DNA from: Gammaproteobacteria bacterium BRH_c0
GTDB lineage: Bacteria > Pseudomonadota > Gammaproteobacteria > Pseudomonadales > Porticoccaceae
DNA length: 32,331 nt
Direction: 5' to 3'
Assembly: GCA_000961645.1 (NCBI GenBank)
Contig: LADM01000055.1
Location: forward strand, 1 to 32,331
The translations under genes were made by a program, and so were the position numbers. The notes beneath the pieces are model-generated. The model ran no database searches. It was not told the DNA's origin and saw only the letters and a program-made list of their open reading frames with translations. How positions within the stretch are numbered: position 1 is the stretch's first letter; the number at the start of each line of letters is the position of its first letter. This document shows positions 1 to 8,088 of this stretch, piece by piece.

Positions 1-171
1 CTAAATTTCTCTCCCTCCGCCTCGCTGGTCGAAAAAATGGCCTCCAGCGACGCTAATCCAAATAGTGTTAACAGGCCCTAGTAAACTGCTCTCAACAGAG
101 GCCTCTGCAAAAGGTTGGGCAGCAATCAGGCTATAACATAACAACTTATCGAGAATAGTGGCTTTTCTCAT
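1..171 (-). CDS. Doubtful small ORF, 56 residues, unrecognised
   Basis: A leftward ATG at 169-171 opens a 56-codon frame that ends in TAG exactly at the window edge. The predicted product begins MRKATILDKL, has a moderately hydrophobic stretch (LLCYSLIAAQPFA) that could pass for a weak signal peptide, and ends in a Gly/Arg-rich tail. No convincing Shine-Dalgarno precedes the ATG, and I recognise no family. It could be a real small secreted protein, the remnant of a truncated outer-membrane protein, or chance. It diverges from the pbpG-type gene. I give it low confidence. Confidence 0.2.
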   Translation of the reverse strand: MRKATILDKLLCYSLIAAQPFAEASVESSLLGPVNTIWISVAGGHFFDQRGGGREI

Positions 172-214
172 TGAGATTACAGTGTTTTTTCTTTTATCTT
201 TTTGGCCGAACAGC

Positions 215-243
215 TTGCTAAAGCATTTTTGAGAGGCTATCTT
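215..243 (+). promoter_or_regulatory. Predicted sigma70 promoter for the LysM-endopeptidase gene
   Basis: TTGCTA at 215-220 and TATCTT at 238-243 are separated by exactly 17 bases, each matching four of six consensus positions. The region just upstream is T-rich (about 183-202), as an UP-like element would be. Transcription would start about 60 bases before the ATG at 310. The rest of 172-309 holds nothing else I can name, apart from a CTTAAG repeated about 12 bases apart near 256-275. Confidence 0.5.
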
Positions 244-309
244 ACCCCTGTGACTTAAGGGTTCTTAAGGCCGTAGCCCACCTGTCCCACTACAAAGACC
301 AAAACAACG

Positions 310-1734
310 ATGATCAGATCCATTGCTTTCAGTCTGTTAATGTCGGCGACCAGCTTAACCCTGGCCGCCTCCGGTGTGCACACTGTTGCCTCGGGGGATA
401 CCCTGTACAGCATTGCCACTCGCCACCACACCAGTGTTGAGCAGATCCTGCGTCACAACAGCCTGAAATCACCCGTTATTCACCCCGGACAAAAACTGAG
501 TATCCCTGCCAGCGGATCTGCCAGCAGCGCAGCCGCCTATAGCGACCCGGCTGTCACCGGCACCACTTACACAGTGCGCCGCGGCGATTCCCTGTCGTCG
601 ATTGCCAGCCGTCACCGCACCACGGTGCAAGCCCTGCGCAATGAAAACCAGCTGACCAATCACATGCTGTTTCCGGGGCAGCAATTGCGGGTGCCCAACG
701 CCCGCGCGGCCCGTTCTGTCGCGGCCAAACCGGCTGCCGCCAATACCACGGCCCGCACCCACACCATCCGCCGGGGCGAAAGCCTGTCCACCATTGCCGC
801 GCGCAACGGTGTATCAGTCGCAGCCCTGGCCAGCTACAACAATATTTCGACCCGCAGCACCATCCACCCCGGTCGCACTCTCAGCATCCCAGCTTCCAGC
901 CGCAGCACGCCCTATAAAGCTGTCTCCTACCAGGGTTCCACGGGCGCAACTGCCAGCGCCGCGCACAAGCTGCGTCTGGAATCCAGCAGTGTCATTGTCG
1001 TCGATGCCATCAGCGGCAAAACCCTGTACGAAAAAAATGCCGCTACGGTAAAGCCCATTGCCTCCATCACCAAACTGATGACTGCCATGGTGACACTGGA
1101 TGCCAAGTTACCCATGGATGAGGTGTTGACCATCGACAAGGGTGATATCGACTACCTCAAGCGCACCACATCACGACTGCCCATGGGCACCCGACTGACG
1201 CGCCGTGAAATGCTGCGCCTTGCCCTGATGTCGTCGGAAAACCGGGCAGCCTCCGCATTGTCCAGGTATTACCCCGGCGGCAAATCTGCTTTTATCGATG
1301 CCATGAACAGCAAGGCCGCACAACTGGGCATGAGCAACACCAGGTTTGCTGACTCTACCGGCCTGACGCCCAAGAATGTATCCACCGCATCCGATCTGGT
1401 AAAAATGGTTGCCGCCGCCAGCGAATACAGCCTGATTCGCGAATTCACCACCACTCAGGGTCGCGAAGTTGCCATCACCCCCGCCTCCTTCCGCCTCCAG
1501 TACCTCAACAGCAACCCCCTGGTACGCAAAGGGGTGTGGGATATTGATGTCAGCAAAACCGGCTACATCAACGAGGCCGGACGCTGCCTGGTGATGAAAG
1601 CAGATGTGGCCAAGCGCCCTGCCTTTATGGTGTTCCTGCAATCCAACGGCAAATACTCACCCATGGGTGATGCCAGCAGGGTGAAGACCTGGATAGAGTC
1701 CGGCGCTTCCGGCATCAACATCGCCTCCCTGTAA
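310..1734 (+). CDS. pbpG: D-alanyl-D-alanine endopeptidase (PBP7 type) with three LysM domains
   Basis: This is a periplasmic peptidase family S11 enzyme that would cut D-Ala-meso-DAP cross-links in peptidoglycan. Residues 1-20 form a signal peptide. Three LysM murein-binding repeats follow (about 23-66, 86-129 and 150-195), joined by Ala/Ser-rich linkers, and the catalytic domain runs from about 222 to 474. The three penicillin-binding motifs are intact: SITK (Ser252, Lys255), SEN (309-311) and KTG (416-418). The wording around them, such as KLMTAMV and ALMSSENRAAS, is that of PBP7 rather than of DacA/DacC carboxypeptidases. The classical PBP7 is about 310 residues, so the N-terminal 200 residues of LysM repeats are an addition that should tether the enzyme to the wall. 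The gene stands alone, with its own promoter and a strong hairpin after it. Family assignment is secure; the exact cleavage specificity is inferred. Confidence 0.9.
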   Translation: MIRSIAFSLLMSATSLTLAASGVHTVASGDTLYSIATRHHTSVEQILRHNSLKSPVIHPGQKLSIPASGSASSAAAYSDPAVTGTTYTVRRGDSLSSIASRHRTTVQALRNENQLTNHMLFPGQQLRVPNARAARSVAAKPAAANTTARTHTIRRGESLSTIAARNGVSVAALASYNNISTRSTIHPGRTLSIPASSRSTPYKAVSYQGSTGATASAAHKLRLESSSVIVVDAISGKTLYEKNAATVKPIASITKLMTAMVTLDAKLPMDEVLTIDKGDIDYLKRTTSRLPMGTRLTRREMLRLALMSSENRAASALSRYYPGGKSAFIDAMNSKAAQLGMSNTRFADSTGLTPKNVSTASDLVKMVAAASEYSLIREFTTTQGREVAITPASFRLQYLNSNPLVRKGVWDIDVSKTGYINEAGRCLVMKADVAKRPAFMVFLQSNGKYSPMGDASRVKTWIESGASGINIASL

Positions 1735-1738
1735 TTTC

Positions 1739-1775
1739 AAACCCCGTTGCTGCGCCGCTCGCAACGGGGTTTGCT
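1739..1775 (+). terminator. Rho-independent terminator after pbpG
   Basis: A perfect 12-bp stem (AAACCCCGTTGC at 1739-1750 paired with 1761-1772) with a 10-base loop begins four bases after the stop codon. The run of T after it is short, so termination may be incomplete. The remaining bases to 1950 contain no gene or clear promoter. Confidence 0.8.
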
Positions 1776-1950
1776 CTCAGCCCATGTCATTTTCTGCAAG
1801 ACGCTCCCATCTTCTCCGCACCCACCCTGCTGCAGCCCTAACCTTTTTCTCGATAACCCTGGCTACAGCGCTGCAAGCCGGACTCGCACAGCGCCTTAAA
1901 ACATGGTTGAATTCGGTCTCCCCATAATCACCATAACAGAGGAAACAGTC

Positions 1951-3627
1951 TTGGAAAGCTATGATGTGATCGTGGTCGGCTCCGGTGGAGCAGGCCTTGC
2001 CACGGCGGTGATTGCCGCCCATGAAGGCCTCAAAGTACTGGTTGCGGAAAAGGGCGACAACTTTGGCGGCACCACCGCGCTGTCCGGTGGCGGCATCTGG
2101 GTACCCCTGAGCAGCGCCGCCATCAAGGCCGGATTCAGGGATAACCGCGAGGTAGTACGCAGCTATGTGCAGAAGGTGGTGGGCGACTCCCTCGAACTCG
2201 CCCAGCTCGATGCCTTCCTCGACGCCGCCCCGAAAATGGTCGACTACTTCGATGCCCGCACCGCGGTCAAGTTTGCCCTGCAACCGGGCTTTCCCGACTG
2301 GGCCATGGATGTTGAAGGCGCGGTGGAAGATGGCCGCCTGCTGAGTCCCGTTGAGTACGACGGCAGGGAGCTGGGGGAGTATTTCCCCAGGCTCAAAACC
2401 CCGCTCTCCGAATTCAATGCACCGGGCGGGTTTATGGTGGGCATCAACGACATGCCCCACCTCGACAACGTGACCAAATCCTTCAAATCCTTCTGCTACA
2501 TGGCAAAACTGCTGGGCCGCTTTGCCATCGACCGCCTGCGCTACCCGCGCGGCACCCGGCTCACCATGGGCAATGCCCTTGCCGCGCGACTACTGCGTTC
2601 CGCCCTGGATGCGGGCGTTACCCTGTGGGACAAGTCACCGGTGGTGGAACTGCTGCGCGACGGCGAGCGGATCAGTGGCGTGGTGCTCGAGCGCAATGGC
2701 GAGCAGGTGGAGGTGCTGGCGCGACGCGGGGTGATGCTCGCCTCGGGGGGCTTCTCGGCCAACCCGCAGATGCGCGCGCAATTTATCCCCTTCGCCGAAC
2801 ATCATGTGTCGCTGGTACCGGACACCAACACCGGCGATGGCATCAACATGGCCAAGGCCGCCGGGGCCGAAATGGAGTGGAAAAACGTCAGCAATGGCGC
2901 CTGGACCGTGATGTCGCTGGCAACGGATAGCGACGGCAAGGTGATCAAGTTCCCCCATATCTTCCTCGACCGTTCCAAGCCCGGCTGTATCGCCGTCAAC
3001 AAGGATGGCCAGCGCTTCACTGACGAGGCAACGCTGGATATGGTCAAGGACATGCATGCCAGCGGCTCGGTGCCCGCCCATCTGGTGTGCGACCACAAAT
3101 TCATCAAGAAATATGGCCTCGGTCTGGTCAAACCCGGTGGACTCGGGCTGAAAAAGTGGATCAACGCGGGCTACATTATCACCGCCCCCACCCTGGCCGA
3201 ACTGGCGCAAAAAATCGGTTGCAACGCCGCCAACCTGGAGGACAGCGCCGCCCGCATGACGCGCTACGCTGCCGAGGGTCACGACCCGGATTTTGGCAAA
3301 GGCGGCAATGCCTCGGATCGTTCCATGGGTGACCCCCACCACAAACCCAACCCCTGCCTTGGACCAGTCAGCAGTGCGCCGTTCTATGCCGTGCAGATCC
3401 TGCCCGGCGATTCCACCACGACCCTCGGCCTCAAGGTGGACGATCATGCGCGGGTGCTGGACAGCAGTGGGGTACCTATCCCGGGACTCTACGCGGCGGG
3501 GCTTGATATGAACTCCCTGTGGCGCGGCGCGCCCCCGGCCAACGGCGGCAACAACACCCTGTCCCTGACTTTTGGTTACCTGGCAGCCATGAACATGGTA
3601 TCGCGCACGCCACTGAACGATGCCTGA
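1951..3627 (+). CDS. FAD-dependent dehydrogenase, 3-ketosteroid-delta1-dehydrogenase / fumarate reductase flavoprotein family
   Basis: The protein is a flavoprotein of about 558 residues. An N-terminal dinucleotide fold carries GSGGAG (residues 10-15), an acidic residue ends the second strand (Glu33), and FGGTTALSGGGIW (38-50) is the FAD-contacting segment typical of ketosteroid delta1-dehydrogenases. Near the C-terminus GLYAAG and the segment to FGYLAA form the second flavin-binding motif. True KstD enzymes carry a Tyr-Pro-x-x-Gly element there; here it reads PPANGG, so the substrate may not be a 3-ketosteroid. I chose the TTG at 1951 because AGAGGA lies 7 bases upstream and the protein then starts right at the Rossmann strand. 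An in-frame ATG at 1903 would add 16 residues but has no evident ribosome-binding site. It overlaps the next gene by 8 bases, so the two are probably co-translated. Confidence 0.8.
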   Translation: MESYDVIVVGSGGAGLATAVIAAHEGLKVLVAEKGDNFGGTTALSGGGIWVPLSSAAIKAGFRDNREVVRSYVQKVVGDSLELAQLDAFLDAAPKMVDYFDARTAVKFALQPGFPDWAMDVEGAVEDGRLLSPVEYDGRELGEYFPRLKTPLSEFNAPGGFMVGINDMPHLDNVTKSFKSFCYMAKLLGRFAIDRLRYPRGTRLTMGNALAARLLRSALDAGVTLWDKSPVVELLRDGERISGVVLERNGEQVEVLARRGVMLASGGFSANPQMRAQFIPFAEHHVSLVPDTNTGDGINMAKAAGAEMEWKNVSNGAWTVMSLATDSDGKVIKFPHIFLDRSKPGCIAVNKDGQRFTDEATLDMVKDMHASGSVPAHLVCDHKFIKKYGLGLVKPGGLGLKKWINAGYIITAPTLAELAQKIGCNAANLEDSAARMTRYAAEGHDPDFGKGGNASDRSMGDPHHKPNPCLGPVSSAPFYAVQILPGDSTTTLGLKVDDHARVLDSSGVPIPGLYAAGLDMNSLWRGAPPANGGNNTLSLTFGYLAAMNMVSRTPLNDA

Positions 3628-4513
3628 GCGCCTGGTCGGCGTTATCGGCGCTTCAGGCCTGGTGGGAGAATGTCTGCTGGAGGCACTGATGGCTGAGGGA
3701 TGGAATGTCGCAGCGCTTTCCCGCAACCCTGACCGTACTCTTGGCACACCCGCCACCTGGCCCGTCACTTGGCCCCCCACCTGGCCCGCCACATGGCATA
3801 GTGCCGCCGACGAACAATTGCCTCAGCGAGAGTTGTGGATAAGTACCGCTCCCATCTGGTTGCTGCCCGAATACTTTGAGCGCCTTGTGGCATGCGGCGC
3901 CAGGCGGGTGGTCGCCCTGTCCTCGACCAGTCGATTCAGCAAGGCCGTCTCAAACGATCCCGTAGAACAGACCCTCGCCAGGCAGTGGCAGGAAGGCGAA
4001 ACCGCGCTGCAAAGCTGGGCCACCACTCACGGGATCGAGTGGGTAATCCTGCGCCCCACCCTCATCTATGGGCGCACGGATGGCAACATCAATGCGATGA
4101 TCCGCTTTATCCGCCGTTTTGGCTTTTTGCCCGTGCTCGGCAAGGCAAGCGGCAAACGCCAGCCTGTGCGGGCGGCGGATGTAGCGCGGGTCTGCATCGC
4201 AGCGCTGACAGCACCAGCCGCACGCAACCAGGCCTACAATATCGGCGGCGGTGAAACCCTGACCTACAGGGAAATGGCGCAGCGGGTTTTTGTCGCGCAG
4301 GACTGCCGCCCTCGTTTTTTAACAATCCCCGTGCCCCTCTTCAACCTGACAAAACCCCTCAGCCGACTACTTCCCCGCCGCCTGCGCTGGCTGGTAGCGA
4401 TGATGGAGCGCATGAACAAGGACCTGGCGTTTGATGACAGTCAAGCACGGCGCGACCTGGAATATATGCCCGCCAATTTCGCCCCGCCCATGGCAAAGGA
4501 TGTCAGCAAGTAA
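3620..4513 (+). CDS. Atypical extended SDR / NAD(P)-binding epimerase-like protein
   Basis: The protein has 297 residues with an N-terminal nucleotide-binding motif GASGLVG (about 10-16). Later segments, ILRPTLIYG (about 147-155) and YNIGGGETLTYREMA (about 206-220), are characteristic of NAD-dependent epimerase/dehydratase folds. I do not see a clear YxxxK catalytic pair, so this is best placed with atypical SDRs that bind NAD(P) without proven catalysis. The ATG lies inside the last codons of the upstream flavoprotein gene (8-base overlap), which suggests translational coupling and a shared pathway. Residues about 44-58 are an odd Thr-Trp-Pro repeat encoded by a 12-bp tandem repeat. Function and substrate are unknown. 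Confidence 0.75.
   Translation: MPERLVGVIGASGLVGECLLEALMAEGWNVAALSRNPDRTLGTPATWPVTWPPTWPATWHSAADEQLPQRELWISTAPIWLLPEYFERLVACGARRVVALSSTSRFSKAVSNDPVEQTLARQWQEGETALQSWATTHGIEWVILRPTLIYGRTDGNINAMIRFIRRFGFLPVLGKASGKRQPVRAADVARVCIAALTAPAARNQAYNIGGGETLTYREMAQRVFVAQDCRPRFLTIPVPLFNLTKPLSRLLPRRLRWLVAMMERMNKDLAFDDSQARRDLEYMPANFAPPMAKDVSK
3755..3799 (+). repeat. 12-bp tandem repeat inside the SDR gene
   Basis: Three full units (ACCTGGCCCGTC, ACTTGGCCCCCC, ACCTGGCCCGCC) at 3755-3790 are followed by a partial ACATGGCAT. The 12-base unit is a multiple of three and encodes TWP-x, so copy-number change would keep the frame. Confidence 0.8.
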
Positions 4514-4576
4514 CAGTGCGGGCAGCCTAAATCCGCTCGGGCAGGCCCGATCGCAACAACCTGCCAGGTGCCTGCT

Positions 4577-5836
4577 TCAGGGAGAACTCTGGAGGTCGTC
4601 CTGGATGGGATCCAAAGGCTCGGTGCGGGGGTCCATCTCAAAAACAGCCGGTGACGTTACCGATACCGGGCGGAAGGGTTCAGTCTCATCGTGCAGGGGC
4701 AACACGTGGGTTTTGCGGCGGATGGAAATACCCAGGGCAAACACCATCAGGCATACCGCAGAGAAAACAAACAATCCCGCCACTCCCGCAACGGCCATAA
4801 AAATCGACGCCAGCGGCGCTCCGAATGCCGAGCTGATGCCGAACACCAGCAATATGCCGCTGCCCACCAGCACAAATTCATGGGACTGAGCACTGTCTGC
4901 AGCGTGAGCCAGGCAGATTGAGTAGATCGTCATCACCGAGCCACCCCACAACACAGCCAGTACCAGCAACAGGTTGCCAAGCACCGGTGCAAGTACCAAC
5001 AGCAGGGATATCGCCGCACCAAAAAGACAGCTGAAGAACAACACAATACGTCGGTCGTAGTGATCCGACAGCCTCCCCAGTGGCAGCTGAAACAGCGCCC
5101 CGCCCAGCACGGCAGCACTCATGAACAGGGTGAGCTGGGATGTCTCAAGCCCGACACCCCGGGCATACACCGGCCCCAGCGCCCAGAAGGCGCCGGTCAC
5201 CAGGCCGCTGGCTATGGCGCCACCCATGCCCACATGGGAAAGCTGCCACAAGCGCCTCAGGTCGAGCTTCACCGCCTGCATGGGTGCCGGTGCGAGGGTT
5301 GCAGTGAGGGATACCGGAACAATGGCCAGCGACAACAGAACAGCCGCCAGACCAAACAGTATTGGCCCAGACGGGTCGGCAAAATTCAGCGCCTGCTGGC
5401 CGACCATGAGCATGGCCAGGTTGATCACGGTATAGATGGATAGCAAGGTACCCCGAGATTCGCGGGTAGCCCGGTCATTGAGCCAGCCTTCAATCACCAT
5501 ATAGAGCCCGGAAATGCAGGCGCCGATAAAAAAGCGCAGCACCAGCCATGTTTCGAACTGCGGGAACGCATGAAACAGCAGTACTACGGCTGAAAATACC
5601 GAACACAAAACCGCGAAGGTGCGGATATGCCCGACCCGCGCAACAATATGGGGAGTCAGCAGGCAGCTGGCGACAAAGCCGATAAAGTAGCTGGAGGCGG
5701 TAAAGCCAATCTGGGCCGGAGTAAAACCCTCAATCTCGGCCCGCAGGGGCAGCAAGGTCAGCATCAGGCCATGGCCAACCAGCAGCAGGGCATTGGAACT
5801 GAGCAGGGCGGCGATGGGTAACAGCAGATGTTTCAT
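4577..5836 (-). CDS. MFS transporter, YcaD-like, about 12 transmembrane segments
   Basis: The product is a 419-residue inner-membrane protein, almost entirely hydrophobic, with the spacing of 12 helices expected for the major facilitator superfamily. The loop after the second helix (ARVGHIRTF) is the MFS A-motif region, and the stretch RFFIGACISGLYMVIEGWLND with its conserved acidic and Trp residues resembles the YcaD subgroup. The C-terminal 40 residues are polar and probably cytoplasmic. No substrate can be named. It converges with the SDR gene and diverges from the yqhA-type gene. The ATG at 5836 lacks a strong Shine-Dalgarno, so the start is less certain than the family. Confidence 0.8.
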   Translation of the reverse strand: MKHLLLPIAALLSSNALLLVGHGLMLTLLPLRAEIEGFTPAQIGFTASSYFIGFVASCLLTPHIVARVGHIRTFAVLCSVFSAVVLLFHAFPQFETWLVLRFFIGACISGLYMVIEGWLNDRATRESRGTLLSIYTVINLAMLMVGQQALNFADPSGPILFGLAAVLLSLAIVPVSLTATLAPAPMQAVKLDLRRLWQLSHVGMGGAIASGLVTGAFWALGPVYARGVGLETSQLTLFMSAAVLGGALFQLPLGRLSDHYDRRIVLFFSCLFGAAISLLLVLAPVLGNLLLVLAVLWGGSVMTIYSICLAHAADSAQSHEFVLVGSGILLVFGISSAFGAPLASIFMAVAGVAGLFVFSAVCLMVFALGISIRRKTHVLPLHDETEPFRPVSVTSPAVFEMDPRTEPLDPIQDDLQSSP

Positions 5837-6065
5837 GGTGTATGTAGCAGGTCTCTTGGGTCATCAGATTTACAGACAGGTGCAGATCCGGTTAATTCCG
5901 GCCGCTTCTGGCCGATCGAACAGGGGTGTCAGGGATAGTACCTGTCAGCATCCCGAATTGCCATTTGCCCCGCCACACAGGCAGCGCACTGGAACCCTCG
6001 CCTGGCGCGCAACACTGGGCTAGAATTGCCCGCCTTGAATCAATCGTAGTAGCAGGAAATACACC
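5837..6065. other. Divergent intergenic region, MFS gene / yqhA-type gene
   Basis: These 229 bases hold a TAGAAT at 6022-6027 that could be a -10 element for the rightward gene, without a good -35 at the right distance. A short GGCC hairpin lies near 5900-5916. I see no clear operator and no small ORF with a ribosome-binding site. Confidence 0.4.
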
Positions 6066-6560
6066 ATGGAAAAACTCTTCGAACGGGGAATGTACGCTAC
6101 CCGCTGGCTGCTGGCTCCCATCTACCTCGGCCTCAGCCTGGGATTACTGGCGCTCGGCATCAAGTTTTTTGTGGAAGTGTTCCATGTCTTGCCCAAGGTG
6201 TTCAGCATTTCGGAGATGGACCTGATCCTTGTGGTGCTGTCGCTGGTGGATATCTCCCTGGTGGGCGGGCTGATTGTGATGGTGATGTTCTCGGGCTATG
6301 AGAACTTTGTCTCCAAACTGGATCTGGAAGGCTCGGAAGAGAAGCTCAGCTGGCTGGGCAAACTCGATACCGCCAGCCTGAAAAACAAGGTCGCGGCCTC
6401 CATCGTGGCGATCTCGTCCATCCACCTGCTCAAGGTCTTCATGAACGCCGAGCAGATCGACAACGACAAGATGTTCTGGTACGTGATTTTACATATCACC
6501 TTTGTTTTATCGGCTTTTGCCATGGGCTTGCTGGACAAGATAACCCGGGTTGAGCATTGA
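6066..6560 (+). CDS. YqhA / UPF0114 family inner-membrane protein
   Basis: This 164-residue protein has about four hydrophobic helices (roughly 12-34, 50-75, 108-127 and 135-156). Its family hallmarks are an N-terminal [18 protein letters not shown]-type segment, [14 protein letters not shown] around 57-70, and GYENFVS. The length fits the UPF0114/YqhA family. No biochemical role is established for the family that I can state from sequence. An AGGA lies 8 bases before the ATG. It converges with ppnN, leaving only 22 bases between the two stop codons. Confidence 0.85.
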   Translation: MEKLFERGMYATRWLLAPIYLGLSLGLLALGIKFFVEVFHVLPKVFSISEMDLILVVLSLVDISLVGGLIVMVMFSGYENFVSKLDLEGSEEKLSWLGKLDTASLKNKVAASIVAISSIHLLKVFMNAEQIDNDKMFWYVILHITFVLSAFAMGLLDKITRVEH

Positions 6561-6574
6561 ATCTTGGGTCAGAA

Positions 6575-6588
6575 GTCTGACGTCAGAC
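6575..6588. repeat. 14-bp perfect palindrome at a convergent gene junction
   Basis: GTCTGACGTCAGAC is fully self-complementary with no loop. It lies between the ends of the yqhA-type gene and ppnN and includes the ppnN stop codon (complement of 6583-6585). Without a loop or T-run it is a poor terminator. It may be a dimeric protein-binding site or chance. Confidence 0.5.
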
Positions 6589-7947
6589 CAGCTCATAACA
6601 GGGCTTGTACTCCCCCTCGCCTTCCCCGAGCTTCATGCGCTTCTCTTTGACCAGCACGCGCAGTAAATCGTCAATGGCACTGAGCAGGTTCCTGTCGCCG
6701 TGAATCCGGTAGGGACCGTGCTCTTCCACCTGGCGTATCCCAAAGGCTTTGACGTTGCCCGCCACCATGCCGGAAAACGCCGAGCGCAGCTGGCAGGCCA
6801 GCACATCGCCCGGCAGGGAGGGGTCGAGGTTCAGCGCCGCCATGTTCTCGTGGGTGGGAATAAATGGCTGTTGCAGGCTCTCGGCAATATGCAGGTTCCA
6901 GTTGAAGTAATAGGCATCGCGGGATTCACGGCGGGCGCTGTGGACGCTTTCCACCGCCTGCTTCATGGTGCGCGCCACCTCGTCGGGGGCGCCGATAATG
7001 ATGCGGTACAGATTCGCTACTTCGTCGCCAAGGCAGCGGCGTAAAAAGGCGTCGAGGATTTCAAAGTAGCTGCGGCACGACTGCGGCCCGGCAAACACCA
7101 GGGGGATTCCCTGGGTACCATCGGCGGCGATGAGGATACTCAGCAGGTAGAAGATTTCCTCCACCGTGCCCACCCCGCCGGGAAACACGATAATGCCGTG
7201 GGCCAGGCGCACAAAAGCCTCCAGGCGCTTTTCAATATCCGGCATGATCACCAGTTCGTTGACAATGGCGTTGGGCGATTCCGAGGCAATAATCCCCGGC
7301 TCGCTGATGCCGATGTAGCGCCCGGCCTTGATTTGCTGCTTGGCGTGGCCTACCGCCGCGCCCTTCATGGGGCCTTTCATGGCGCCAATGCCGCAGCCGG
7401 TAACGATATCCAGACCGCGCAGCCCCAGCTCGTAACCCACCACCTTGGCGTAGTCGTACTCTTCCCTGGGGATGGAGTGACCGCCCCAGCACACCACCAG
7501 ATTGGGGGCCACATCGGGGCGCACCACCCCGGCATTGCGCAGGATACGGAACACCATGTCAGTAATCTGTACTGAGCTGAATCCCTGTCCGTGGCTGTTG
7601 CCGAGAATCTTGTAATCGGTGTAGACAATATCGCGCAGGGCGGAAAACAGGTGGTCCTGAATGCCGCGAATCATTTTGCCATCCACAAAGGATTGCGCCG
7701 GGGCATTGAATATCTCCAGCTTCAAGCCCCGCGGCTGGGGTACCAGCTGGATGTCGAAATCCGCATAAGCGGCAAAAATCTGCGCCGCGTCATCCTTGTT
7801 GCTGTCGGTATTGAGGATCGCCAGGGCACAATCCCGGAACAACTGGTAAAGATCGCGACGGGTGGTGCTGAAGGCCATGATTTCTGCCTGGGACAGCAGA
7901 TTGAGCGAGCGCAGAGGGTGGAGTGTGGCGTGGGCAATTTTTCGCAT
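6583..7947 (-). CDS. ppnN: Pyrimidine/purine nucleotide 5'-monophosphate nucleosidase PpnN (YgdH)
   Basis: This cytoplasmic enzyme hydrolyses the N-glycosidic bond of nucleoside monophosphates to give base and ribose 5-phosphate. In E. coli it binds (p)ppGpp. The 454-residue length matches the E. coli protein. The LOG/lysine-decarboxylase-like core contains GCGIGAMKGPMKGA (from about residue 183) and the signature PGGVGTVEE (256-264), which forms the phosphate/ribose pocket. The N- and C-terminal flanking domains that distinguish PpnN from short LOG proteins are present. AAGG lies 7 bases before the ATG. The gene is monocistronic and diverges from the MscS-like gene. Confidence 0.92.
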   Translation of the reverse strand: MRKIAHATLHPLRSLNLLSQAEIMAFSTTRRDLYQLFRDCALAILNTDSNKDDAAQIFAAYADFDIQLVPQPRGLKLEIFNAPAQSFVDGKMIRGIQDHLFSALRDIVYTDYKILGNSHGQGFSSVQITDMVFRILRNAGVVRPDVAPNLVVCWGGHSIPREEYDYAKVVGYELGLRGLDIVTGCGIGAMKGPMKGAAVGHAKQQIKAGRYIGISEPGIIASESPNAIVNELVIMPDIEKRLEAFVRLAHGIIVFPGGVGTVEEIFYLLSILIAADGTQGIPLVFAGPQSCRSYFEILDAFLRRCLGDEVANLYRIIIGAPDEVARTMKQAVESVHSARRESRDAYYFNWNLHIAESLQQPFIPTHENMAALNLDPSLPGDVLACQLRSAFSGMVAGNVKAFGIRQVEEHGPYRIHGDRNLLSAIDDLLRVLVKEKRMKLGEGEGEYKPCYELV

Positions 7948-8088
7948 TGATTAACCTTGCTGGCAAAGAGTCTGGAAACAGAAGCCCAGTGTAATACAAC
8001 GCTGTCATGATTCCGTCGGGCCCCGCATTAATGCTAGTCTCAATGGGGTCTGCCGCGCCAGGAACAGCCAACAACAAAGGATCACGCC
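7948..8088. other. Divergent intergenic region, ppnN / MscS-like gene
   Basis: The region must hold promoters for both directions, but I see no confident -35/-10 pair. A 10-bp palindrome GCATTAATGC sits at 8025-8034, and AAGGA at about 8077-8081 is the ribosome-binding site of the rightward gene. Confidence 0.3.

Noticed and set aside
2635-3792. 385-codon open frame on the minus strand across the flavoprotein gene
   Set aside because: It runs antisense to a gene with clear FAD motifs, has no ribosome-binding site or family features, and its composition (His, Gly, Arg-rich) is typical of a GC-rich shadow frame.
3755-3799. Short tandem repeat considered as part of a CRISPR array
   Set aside because: Units are 12 bases without spacers, in frame within a gene, and no cas genes are present.
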